From: Ascaris suum
Lineage: Eukaryota > Nematoda > Chromadorea > Rhabditida > Ascarididae
NCBI GenBank assembly: GCA_013433145.1
Contig: CM024174.1
Span: 1,475,083 to 1,539,082, forward strand
Length of the DNA: 64,000 nucleotides
Direction of reading: 5' to 3'
A program made the translations under genes and the position numbers. The notes beneath the pieces were generated by a model, which did no database searches, had not been told where the DNA came from, and worked only from the letters and a program-made list of their open reading frames with translations. Below, piece by piece: positions 17,901-40,730 of this stretch. Position 1 is the first letter of the stretch; each line of letters starts with the position of its first letter.

Positions 17901-20900
17901 TGATCATCTCACTTATGGAAGTGGTGAAAGCCAAGCTTTACTTTGGGATTTACAGGTTAGAATTTTGTTTGCGGATCGAACGATACGTTGCAATAAGTAT
18001 GATTATTAATAGACAAGTCGGTGGCTAGCAGTCTCTTGAAATTTCAAGAATTCCATATTTGGGAAAATGAAACGTGTAAGAGGGGTAATTCTTTCCCGGG
18101 AAGTGATGATCCTAATCTACGAGAGAAGTATGAGGGCGTTAGAAGGAAAACTTTAATAGTGGCATAATGGATTTGATATTTGGAAGTTATGAACACGATA
18201 ATTATAGAACATCAAATATGTTTATTGGGAAATTCGATTTATAAAGCAATTATTGTTGCGTAATTTGGCGATATGCTGATCATAAAACTTCGATTCTTTT
18301 AGAAATGCTTAGTATATGCTCCAGGTTGGAGAACGCTTTATAAACAGATATAAATTGCTTACAGATATATCAAATTTTTTTTTAAACGGTGATCTTAAAT
18401 ATTTTATATTCAGGTATAGAGATCAATTTCAGGAAAGAAACTACTCGAGTAGGATTTTAAACGCGTCTCGAAACGAATATTACCCATATCCGAAGTTCAC
18501 TTTAGGAGGCCATACAACTGAGGTGAGCTATTTATTTGATTGCTTTTTTGTCGTAAATCATTTTTCTTGTGTTTAATTTTTTAATCCGCTGACATGGATG
18601 GTCATGTAATCTATGTGTGGGGACGAAGTTTACTCTTTTTTTACTAATTATATTTAAGATCACCGTTTTAAAATATGTATATTTATTTATTTAGTTATTT
18701 ATTTATGCGGGTTTTTTTTGTTCTTTATCGATCAGCTTTCATTTCTAAAATTTGTAGAATTTTAGTTTGAATGGATATTTTTAGGTTTCGATTGCACAAT
18801 TTAGTTGTTCTGCGCAATATATTGTTTCAATGGACGATACAACATGGCGCCTTTGGCAACTTGATACATCGTTTGTGGAGAAAATCGCCTCGAAACCGAT
18901 TGGTTTCGAACAAATTGAATTCTATTCATTTCCGTTTTCACAGCGCACAAGTAGTCAACTGTGAGTTTAATTTTATTTAAGTGAAAATTTTTTTGAATAT
19001 TCGTTGAAATATGAAACGAATTTTCCGGAAGTTGACTAAATAATGAATTTTCGTTCTTTACATCCCACGCCCTCTCCTTTCCCTCCTTTCATCTCCTCCC
19101 TTATTCGCTCATCTCATTCTTCCCGGCTGTCCCGCTGTCTAGAATTGTGAGCGCAGCTGTTGAATAGATAAAATCGTGCATTGCATTTTACGAATTAGCT
19201 TTGTTTAGCGGGCACTTTTAATGAAAGATTGATTTGCATAAGTAATTAGCAGGTGTTACGGGCCTCTTCGGGATGCAGGTTCTGGCAGTGTCTGCGGGTT
19301 ATGGACGTCTTTGGGACCCGTTCAGTTTTGGGAATGCAAAAGGCATCTTTGATTCTCTAGAGGAAAGTGGTCAAGAAAAATCCTGCAATGAACAGAGGCG
19401 ACTGCATAGAATCACTTTCTTAGGCACTTAAGAAGCAAATTGGAAGTGTTGTTCTCTTTAAGCGCCTCCATTGCGTGATTGCTACACCGTTTATCACTTC
19501 AAGCAGTAATTGCTATCGAGTGGGGCGTTGAGATGGGCTCAGGTTTTGATGCTATATTTAAAGAGTTGTGCCGGGATGTTTGGTTTGAATCTGTATCTTA
19601 AGTACATTTTTAGGTACATTTTTTTAGGTACATTAGGTACATTTTTAATTTAAACGTAGGTGAGCAAAGGTTCTTGTCACATTTAAGCCCCTTTCATCAC
19701 CTGGGACCAGCTGTTTCTCTATAAAGGTTCTTGATTTGCGTTTTTAATCAACTTACCTGTGTATTGGGCCACTGTTGTATTTTTAGCGAGAGATTGAGTG
19801 TCACATCAGGTAATTCTCCATCGACAAAGCGGAAGACGCCATTAACGAGCCCATTTGAAAGTCCTTTCAAATCTAATTCGACCGCTTATCCTATGAATGT
19901 GCATCGTTCACCGGCCAAGAAATCGTCAAAGTAAGTTCCACCCGGATTTATATCTGAAATATTGATCATGAACGGATCCCTCAAGGTGGTATCAAAATAG
20001 TTCGACTGCTTAGGTGTTCAGTGTCATTTTCTAAAATACAGTCGAAGAACGCTCGATATTTTCTAGCACATTTAAAGATAACGAGGTTGGAGTCTTTCGG
20101 ACACGTCCATGGTTGTACTTTTTACTTTGTATGATAATATTCAATTAAAATTTGAACCGATATTTTAGTTACTTTTGCTATTTATGTTTCCCATAGATAA
20201 AGAGATGAAGGAGGTCTTAGAAAAGTTAGAAATTAGAATATCTTTTTTTCTTACGATAGCAGCACATTTTTCTTGTCTTCATCACCATGAATTTCTTGGT
20301 GATAGATTAGAGTAACCATGGATATCACCAGTAGAATAATAACAGCTACGCTTCATCATTAGATTAGATTTCTTACAGTGATGTCACAATATTCCGTAGG
20401 TAACAAAAAAAAAACGTTAGAAAAATATTAATAAAAATTCTTTGAGATTGTCTTCATCACCGTTTTCTCCATTGCCAAATATTTGCAACGTCGAAATAGT
20501 GAAGCATTCGAGACAATTGCGTTCAGCACGCCGTTTGGATTTCTCTCCGGAAAAGGTTTTTTCGTTTGAAAATACGGATTTCGACTCAGGAAATGCGGAG
20601 CTGCCGAAATGCGCTTTTCATTTCAAGTTGGTTTTTTTTTTCTTTGCTAAATTTTATTTTTTTAAAATCATTTTAGCAGTTTATTTGTTGTTTGTTTTAT
20701 TTATTTTTCTTCTTTTTTGAATTCCCACCCTCTTATGATGTTCAAACAATTGCAGCTCTCTATTATGTCAATTTTGGTCATATTTATTTTCACAAGGTTC
20801 TGAGACTGTTTTCACGCATGTTTGCTAGTTGGAAAAATTGTTGCTTTCGTCACGATTGATGACATAGATTGTTGAAACAGCGGCAGGTTTTCGAGATGAA

Positions 20901-22692
20901 CGTGTTTTAAGATTAAGATCACCGGAACTGTTATGCCTTGTTTTTCTGATATTTTAGAGCAGTTTCAAGCTTTCTATATGGTGGCTGTATTGGCCGATTT
21001 GAGCAGTGGTCACTTTATTCTCATCATTGAGGATTGAGTGGGAGACTAAATCATAACCCACTTGCATAATTTAGCGCTTCTATGTGAACAGGAAGAGTTG
21101 AGGGTTGAACTCACCTACGGGCACCGTGTTTGACTTAGGTCAGTAGAAGGTGTTTATTAAGGTATCCGACACAGAATTTACCGGATTGGGTGAAAGAACG
21201 GCATAGAGCGAAAGCTGAACAACAACTACAGCAACAGTCGCCATCAACATCGAGTCAGAAGATGTTTGCTAATATTCGCGACTATTTCAATCCACCATCG
21301 CCAAGGTTTTCGTTTCATATTTTCGAGTAATTTGTCATTTAGCTTTTTGGACATTTTTTAAAATCTTTTTTCTTTAGAAATCTTCATCATTGTGAGGAGT
21401 CCATTTGTAGAGGAAATGTTATCAAAGCGATATACGAAACTATTCGCTGTTTTTCAGTTCATTTAGAATGAGAGTTGTAGAAATGAAGCACTATGATTTC
21501 TATCATCGAAATACGATTAGATTTCCGTTTGAAAATTTTTTCCGATATTTTTAAGTTACAAGTTTTGGCTATTTCTAAGGTTATTTCGCGTAGATTCAGT
21601 TGTAAGTTTTCAGTCAGTTTCATCGTGCAATGTAGCAATTGTTATGTTTCGAAATATTCGGCCAATCGGACGAATACGTTCAACTTTTGTGCGTTACAAA
21701 TAGACATTTGAATAAGATGATCTAAATTTGCATATTTTTATAGATATCAATATCTAAGTTTTTTGCATCAATGTAAATTTTCGTAGATTGGAATAGAAGT
21801 TTTGAAAAATTTGGGCAATTTTTATTCCATTTGTGATTGATTGAAATATATATTTTTAGCGTTCACGACTGGTCAAACAACAAACGTCACCTAAAATAGT
21901 TGAATTTCTTGCGTTGAAGGATTTTTATTCTAGTAAGGAATGAGTGACTGCTTCATATCGATGCACATTTGAGAGTGCTTTAAGTAAATAATCGTTCCAG
22001 GCAAATACTTATTGTTATTTCGGTCACAAAAACATCACTGATATTTGAATTTATCAATTCTTGTGGTTACTGATAGGAAGAGACTACCCTTTGTGCTTAA
22101 CTGACAGTTGTTAACGGTTAACTTCCTATAGGTGGTACCCTGAATCCTTTTTTTTCTCCGATAAATGGCGTCACGTCCATTCTAGCCGTGTTCCTTGCTA
22201 TTCTTACTTCCTTCTTTTGCCTAATCATGGTATCCTGTCAGTTGTGATTAGTTCTATCATGACTTGACTGTAATCCTCTTGTAGAGTATTGCATGTTCAA
22301 TCTTGTATGTGAAAGCCGCCTACACAGAACAGCTTTCGAGTTTATCGGTCGATTCGGGTGTGGTAGTATCACATTTATAAGATTTCAGTGTTTCGAATTG
22401 TTCGCGCATGCTTTCACAAGCGGAAAGAGAGCTGCAGAGGTCACCACGAAAGTTGCTGCTGAAACAACGTCTGAGGGAGTCAGCAGAACGCGCTCAAAAG
22501 GTCGCGAAGTTAGCGACACCACGTCGCTCACGTGCGGCTGCTCGACGGGTACCATTATCCAGATGTTCTAATGTTAAGACACCGATCTCAATAACAAATG
22601 GAACAACACAGAAGATGACCGATTCGTCGTCAAGTGTCACGCCGGTGTTGCGTAGGACACTTGAGGACTTCTTTAGAAAAAAATCTCAATAA
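11999..22692 (+). CDS. DTL: Cdt2/DTL, CRL4 substrate-receptor WD40 protein (14 exons)
   Basis: Exons: 11999-12094, 12708-12840, 13095-13280, 13907-14035, 14637-14757, 15306-15397, 17025-17129, 17861-17955, 18433-18522, 18785-18960, 19787-19930, 20447-20626, 21162-21305, 22389-22692. Phases agree throughout and the total is exactly 665 codons (664 aa plus stop; human DTL 730 aa). Cdt2 is the DDB1-binding WD40 receptor of the CRL4 ubiquitin ligase that destroys Cdt1 and other PCNA-bound substrates in S phase. WD40 blades fill about residues 33-400, in DTL order: FATGARDGTICIWDQR (WDXR box, 153-156), NTLISAS, then LRYWG...LTYPTSSAKRDFG like human LRKNY...FLYPGSSTRKLG. The tail (about 420-664) is basic, Ser/Pro-rich and disordered, with SPFESPFK, two PIP-like motifs (551-558 and 652-659) and the end FFRKKSQ. 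The second WDXR site reads FRDLR. The exon 5 donor (AC|GTTTTT) is weak; the other junctions are ordinary. Confidence 0.9.
12183..12380 (+). repeat. Polypyrimidine (C/T) tract in DTL intron 1
   Basis: About 190 bases with few purines, open in all plus frames as low-complexity Ser/Leu/Phe/Pro sequence and on the minus strand as Arg/Lys/Gly/Glu sequence. It lies wholly between DTL exons 1 and 2, so I treat it as a simple-sequence tract and not a gene. Confidence 0.8.
12895..12938 (+). repeat. G-rich tract in DTL intron 2
   Basis: Repeated G3-G6 runs separated by short A/T spacers on the coding strand, matching the pattern of a potential G-quadruplex. A pure G run follows at 13331-13346 in the next intron. 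Confidence 0.7.
13331..13346 (+). repeat. Poly(G) run in DTL intron 3
   Basis: About 16 consecutive G on the coding strand, inside the intron between exons 13095-13280 and 13907-14035. Confidence 0.9.
16930..16958 (+). repeat. Short (TTTG)n microsatellite in DTL intron 6
   Basis: Several consecutive TTTG units just upstream of the exon starting at 17025. Confidence 0.7.
19598..19655 (+). repeat. Short direct repeats (aggtacattttt) in DTL intron 10
   Basis: The element taggtacatttt occurs about three times with small spacing changes, plus a truncated copy. A small local slippage array with no coding role. Confidence 0.6.
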
Positions 22693-22693
22693 A
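22688..22693 (+). promoter_or_regulatory. AATAAA hexamer overlapping the DTL stop codon
   Basis: The codons CAA TAA followed by A create AATAAA at 22688-22693. It may be coincidental, since cleavage 10-30 bases later would leave almost no 3' UTR. No other obvious AATAAA was noticed in the next 200 bases. Confidence 0.3.
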
Positions 22694-26180
<3,487 letters not shown>

Positions 26181-26184
26181 GCGT

Positions 26185-26932
26185 GTATGCGTGGTGTGTT
26201 AACGAAGGGGGGTATGCGTGTATGTGTGCTGTGCGTGTGGTGTGTGTGTGCGGGCGTGTGTGTATGAGTATATGTGTAACGTGTCTGTGTCTGTGTCTGT
26301 GTGCGTGTGCGCGTGTGCGTGTGTGAGCGCGTGTGTGTATGGCAGTGTTTGTGTCTGTGTGCACGCGCGTGTGTGTTTGCATGTTTGTGCGCGTGTGTAT
26401 GTGCGTGTGTGTGGGTGCCAGTGTGTATATGTATGAGGTGTGTGCGCGCGTGCGCTTGTGTCTCTGTGTTTGCGTGTGCACGTGTGTATCGTCTGTGTGC
26501 GCGTGTGCGTGCGCGTTCGTGTCGGTATGAACATGTGCGATGTGTGTGCGCGCGCGCATGTCTGTGAGCGTGAGTGTGTGTGCGTGTCTGTGAGTGCGCG
26601 CGTGTGTGTGTTCACGTGTATCTGTGCGCGCACGTATGCGCGCGTGTGTGCGTTTGTCTCTATGTGTGTGCGTATGTTTGTGTGAGCATGTATGACTGTA
26701 TGTGTGATGTATGTGTGTGCGCGTGTGTTCGTGCGTGCGTATGAATGTGCGTGTGTTGCACGTGTCTGTGTGTGCGTACACTTTGTGTGTGCCCGTGTGT
26801 GATGTGGGTATGTGTGCGTGCGCGTGTGTATGAGAGCATATATGATGCGTTTGTATGAGCGTGTGTGTTGTGTATGTGCGCGGTGTGCACGCGTGGTGTG
26901 TGTGCGTGTATGTGTGAGGGTGTGTTTGGGCT
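26185..26932. repeat. Compound (GT)n/(GC)n/(GTAT)n tract, about 750 bases
   Basis: Long run dominated by alternating purine-pyrimidine steps on the plus strand (GTGTGT, GCGCGC, GTATGT) with interruptions. Both strands are open in several frames as Cys/Val/Arg or His/Thr/Ala low-complexity sequence, which is an artefact of the repeat. Alternating CG/TG sequence of this length is a classic candidate for left-handed DNA. Confidence 0.9.
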
Positions 26933-26939
26933 TGTCATC

Positions 26940-27475
26940 CATTTCTTCCCCTCTTTTTTTCGAGTGCCGAAGGCGCGCCTATCATCTATTTCCTCGTTGT
27001 TTTCCGAGCGCCGAAGGCGGGAGTGTGTTATCCGTTTCCTCGTCTTCTGCCTCTCGGAGGATGTAGGCGCTAGTATACTGTGCATTTTTGCGCCCTCTCG
27101 CTTTCCCAGCTGCAATCGCGCGAGTCTGTTACGCAGTTCCTCTTCTTCTGTCTCTCCGAGCGTGGAGGGCGGGAGGCAGTTATCTGTTTCTTCGTCTTCT
27201 TTTTTCCGAGCATCGAGTGAGCGATCGTGTTATCCATCTCCTTTTCTTCTGTCCCTCCGAGCGCAGAAGGCGCCAGCTTATTACAGATCCCTCCGTCCTC
27301 TGTCCTCCCCAGCGCCGAAGGCGCGAACCTGTCATCCATTTCCTTCTCTTCTCTCTACAGTCTTTTACCCGTCTCTTCGTGATCTGCCTTTCCCAGTGGC
27401 AAGGTCGCGATTTTGTTATCCATTTCTTCGCCTTCTGCCTTTCGGAGCGTCAAAGGGTCTTCTGCCCTTTTCCAA
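26940..27475 (-). repeat. 51-base minisatellite, left arm (minus orientation), about ten units
   Basis: Degenerate copies about 51 bases long. Read on the minus strand, a unit goes gaaatggataacag, then ttcgcgccttcggcgctc, then a purine-rich gaagacgaa segment. Several units translate in register as a 17-residue repeat (MDDRFAPSALGRTED at the clearest copy, near 27295-27339; the next units give NKLAPSALGGTEE and MDNTIAHSMLG), but frame breaks occur. Many units contain GCGCC-TTC-GGCGC or variants, a small perfect hairpin. The right arm carries the same unit in opposite orientation. Confidence 0.85.
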
Positions 27476-27484
27476 AATTTTCAA

Positions 27485-28068
27485 GGAATGGATAACAGAA
27501 AGGTTCGCGCCTTCGGCACACAGATAGAGAAAAAAATAGAAAATGGATACCAGGCTCGCGAATGCAACGCTCGCAAAGACGGAGGATGAAGAAATGGATG
27601 GAAGACTCGCGCCTTCGGCGCTCATAAATGCAGAACATGAAGAAATGGATAACGGACTCGCGGCTTCGGCGCTCGTGCAGACGGGAGACGAGGATACTGA
27701 TAACAGGTTCGCCCCTTCGGAGCCCGGAAAGAAATAAGACAATTAAGTGGATGAGGCGCTTGCGCCTTCGGCGCTAGGAAATTAAGAAGAAGGAATGGAT
27801 AACAGATTCGCACCTTCGGCACTCGGAGAGACAGAGCACGAAGAAATGGATAACAGACTTGCACCTTCGGAGCTCGGAAGGACAGAAGACGAAGAGGTGC
27901 GTGACAGATTCGCACCTTCGCCACTCGGGTAGAGAGAAGACGAAGGAATGGACAACAGATTCGCACCTTCGGCGCTCAGACTGGGTGAAGACGAGGAAGT
28001 GCATAACATACTCGTGCCTTCGGCGCTTGGAAGAACAGAAGATGAGAAAATGGATTCAGATTCGTAAG
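27485..28068 (+). repeat. 51-base minisatellite, right arm (plus orientation), about eleven units
   Basis: Same unit as the left arm but on the plus strand, so the two arms diverge from a junction near 27480. Units begin at about 51-base steps with gaaatggataacag and carry ttcgcaccttcggcgctc. The plus-strand frame 27543-27737 reads as consecutive 17-residue repeats (EEMDGRLAPSALINAEH, then EEMDNGLAASALVQTGD) and ends at a stop. Later units are frame-shifted. Whether any protein is made is unknown. Confidence 0.85.
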
Positions 28069-28609
28069 GTGAAGGTTTCACTTTAAATTTACCATTCATC
28101 GTTTAGTTTTGCATAATGCGCAATCGGTTTTAAGAGGGTTCCGAGCAAACTCTTTGGCTTTGTCCTACCGAGTCATTCCGACCAGTTGTCTCATCGAAAC
28201 CCTGGCGGTGGAACAAGTCGCATGGAACAAGATGAATCGACTCATCAGTATCCGATGGGCAGGAGACGAGCCTAAGCCCTCACCTTCACGCTAACTCACA
28301 ACTTCAGCTAAACGGAAGTGGTAGTGAATTGAAGAGACATGTCGATTCAAGTAAATTTCTCTCACTTTAAGTGGGACTGTGCCATTAACTGCAACGATTG
28401 TTAAATGTTGCGCTACGCAGTTGTTGGACCACATTTCTGTCAATAGTAAATGCAGTTGGAAGGAGGGAGGGGAACGGAGAGAGAGGATTAGGAAAAGAAT
28501 GGGGAGAGAGGGGTAATGGTCATTTATTTAGCTAATAGTAATTTATAGTGACTCGAATCGAAAGTGAAAAAAAAATTTATGCAGTGTTATGAGGGCAATA
28601 TTGTAGTGT
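28069..28609. other. Unique sequence between minisatellite and small ORF
   Basis: 28109-28294 is a GC-balanced plus-strand open frame ending in a stop (contains LALSYRVIPTSCLIETLAVE). I do not recognise it and see no clear splice context. The rest, including a purine-rich stretch at about 28455-28520, shows nothing further. Confidence 0.35.
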
Positions 28610-28786
28610 ATGAAAGATTCAAATATGCCGCTAAATTCTTCAGATCATTGCATCAAACGAATTGTGGAACAACTCAAACAGCAGATTGCATTAAATTTTG
28701 CCGATTTGCAAAAACGTTTGAGCTTGGCTGCCGATAACGAAGTACACATCGAAACGTTCACGTCAACACAGCCTGAAGTGCATTAA
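28610..28786 (+). CDS. Small ORF or terminal exon, unknown protein (58 aa)
   Basis: The ATG at 28610 opens a 58-residue frame ending at TAA 28784-28786. The translation is not low-complexity: an amphipathic helix (IVEQLKQQIALNFADLQKRL) followed by an acidic/polar tail (NEVHIETFTSTQPEVH). TAG at 28604-28606 immediately upstream is either an in-frame stop or a splice acceptor (ATTGTAG), in which case this would be the last exon of a plus-strand gene lying within 22.7-28.6 kb. No family recognised. Confidence 0.4.
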   Translation: MKDSNMPLNSSDHCIKRIVEQLKQQIALNFADLQKRLSLAADNEVHIETFTSTQPEVH

Positions 28787-28802
28787 ATAATAAGCTCCAT
28801 GC

Positions 28803-28819
28803 GGGGGGGGGGGGGGGGG
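28803..28819 (+). repeat. Poly(G) run
   Basis: About 17 consecutive G, shortly after the small plus-strand ORF, between it and the ADAMTS 3' exons. Confidence 0.9.
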
Positions 28820-28980
28820 AGGGGGAAGAGGAATAATATTGTGTCATTTATCAAAACAAAAGCTCACTTGATGATTTTGCCCTCCCCCTCCTTCATCCCT
28901 GCGTATTCCCCTTGCCATCTCTTGTTCCATTATTTATCTTTTAAAGCGGAGGCTAATGCATCTCAGCCAAGGCTTACTAC

Positions 28981-39313
<10,333 letters not shown>

Positions 39314-40730
39314 TTAGATCATATACCTCATTTCCCCGCGGCCGTTGACCTCTGCTCTCTCCATCTTAATCAGTAAGGCTTCCTTAATTTTCCTCGTTGT
39401 TCTACCGCTCTGACTGTAACTTTGACCTCAATGTCTTCTAGCGCATGATCTGCTCATCTTTGTACTGGCCAGGGTCCATTACCCTCATTATAGTCACGAA
39501 GATCCCGTAAGTATTTTTTGACTCGATCTTCCAGAGGCCTATATATTTCTCCAATGTATTTTTGACCGCAGTCGTTGCATTTTATTTCATACACAGCTTC
39601 ACGAATCTGGCATAAACTGTCTTCATGAGTAAAAACAGGGCAGCGTGTGCCATCGCATTCACTATCGTATAACCGTGTTCTCACAAAACAGTTCTTTCAA
39701 AGTGCGTAAAGACTGTGGTTTCACGTTAATTATGATTCCGTACTTCGCAAAAAAAAATTCCCTGCAACTTATGGCTGAAGTTGTCACTGACAAATGGTAT
39801 ACGCAAAACTGGCGCTCTTTTATGATATCGCGACTTCTGGTTCTCCAACTCCAACATTTTTATTATAACCGTTGCATGCCGCCATACCCAATACCGTGTC
39901 TCGAGATGACTGTTTATAATGTATCGAGGATACCTGGCTCGCAGTGTTCAGCATATTGCGTACAGTTTGCAGCTTGAGCCTAACAGAATGCGCTGACCTG
40001 TAGTTATTCAAAATATCTTTCTTCGCCACCTAACGGTACCACTTAGACTCAATACGTCCCTCTTTGATCCTGATTGCTATATTAAGGTAAGCAAGCCAAC
40101 CGTCATTGTCCGGCGATTCTCGAGTAAGCCTGATGGTGTCTTGGTGGAGGCTTTCAAGAAGGGTTCGTAAGGCTTCCTCGGATTGCGCAATAACTAGAAT
40201 GTCATCTATATATCTTTTGTATAATACAATGTCTCTGCCGATACAATTCCTCTCAATCCGATCCATATAAGCGATCGCTAACAAGGGGGCCAATCTGTTC
40301 CCCATTGCCAGGCCTCTTCGCTGTCTATATAGAAAATATTACATTTGAGGCAAGCATTCAATAGCAATTTTACGTCCGAAATGCTCAAGCCATGCAGAGA
40401 CAGTATGTTATCTTCCGTACGATTCATTACATGATCAATAGCTGCAGCACTGTCCACATTAGTATATAAAGCTTCAACATCAAAGCTCTCCAAACAACAT
40501 CCACTGGGATCGTTTCCGCAAAACATGTTGATTAAATCAATAGCCTTCTGAAGGTGTGCAGAGAACAAACAGGTGATTGGTGCCAGGAGCTTTAATAAGA
40601 ATCAGCTTATGCTATCTGCCGGACCGCCAACTGCGGAAACTATGGGTCTGACTTTGAACGCCGATAAATCGATAGTATTAGTACTGGCAACATCAACCTT
40701 ATGGGTTTTCAGTAACATACTCATCACATA
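39314..40730 (-). mobile_element. Decayed Penelope-like retroelement (RT plus GIY-YIG)
   Basis: Minus-strand reverse transcriptase and endonuclease fragments in family order. LKTHK then FKVRPIVSAVGGP (about 40630-40712), SFDVEALYTNVD (near 40470), RRGLAMGNRLAPLLA (near 40300), the catalytic YKRYIDDILVIA (near 40200), LAYLNIAI, and KWYR followed by NNYRSAHS. About 300 bases further on is the GIY-YIG-type nuclease: VYEIKCNDCGQKYIGE and YRPLEDRVK (about 39530-39600). The end resembles the usual Penelope C-terminus: RKIKEALLIKMERAEVNGRG. These features, RT with YIDD joined to GIY-YIG, define Penelope-like elements, which integrate by target-primed reverse transcription. It is broken: an in-frame TGA after ADSIS, a frameshift near 40320, a stop after KWYR (near 40030) and at least one more shift near 39440. 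No terminal repeats were identified. Confidence 0.85.
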
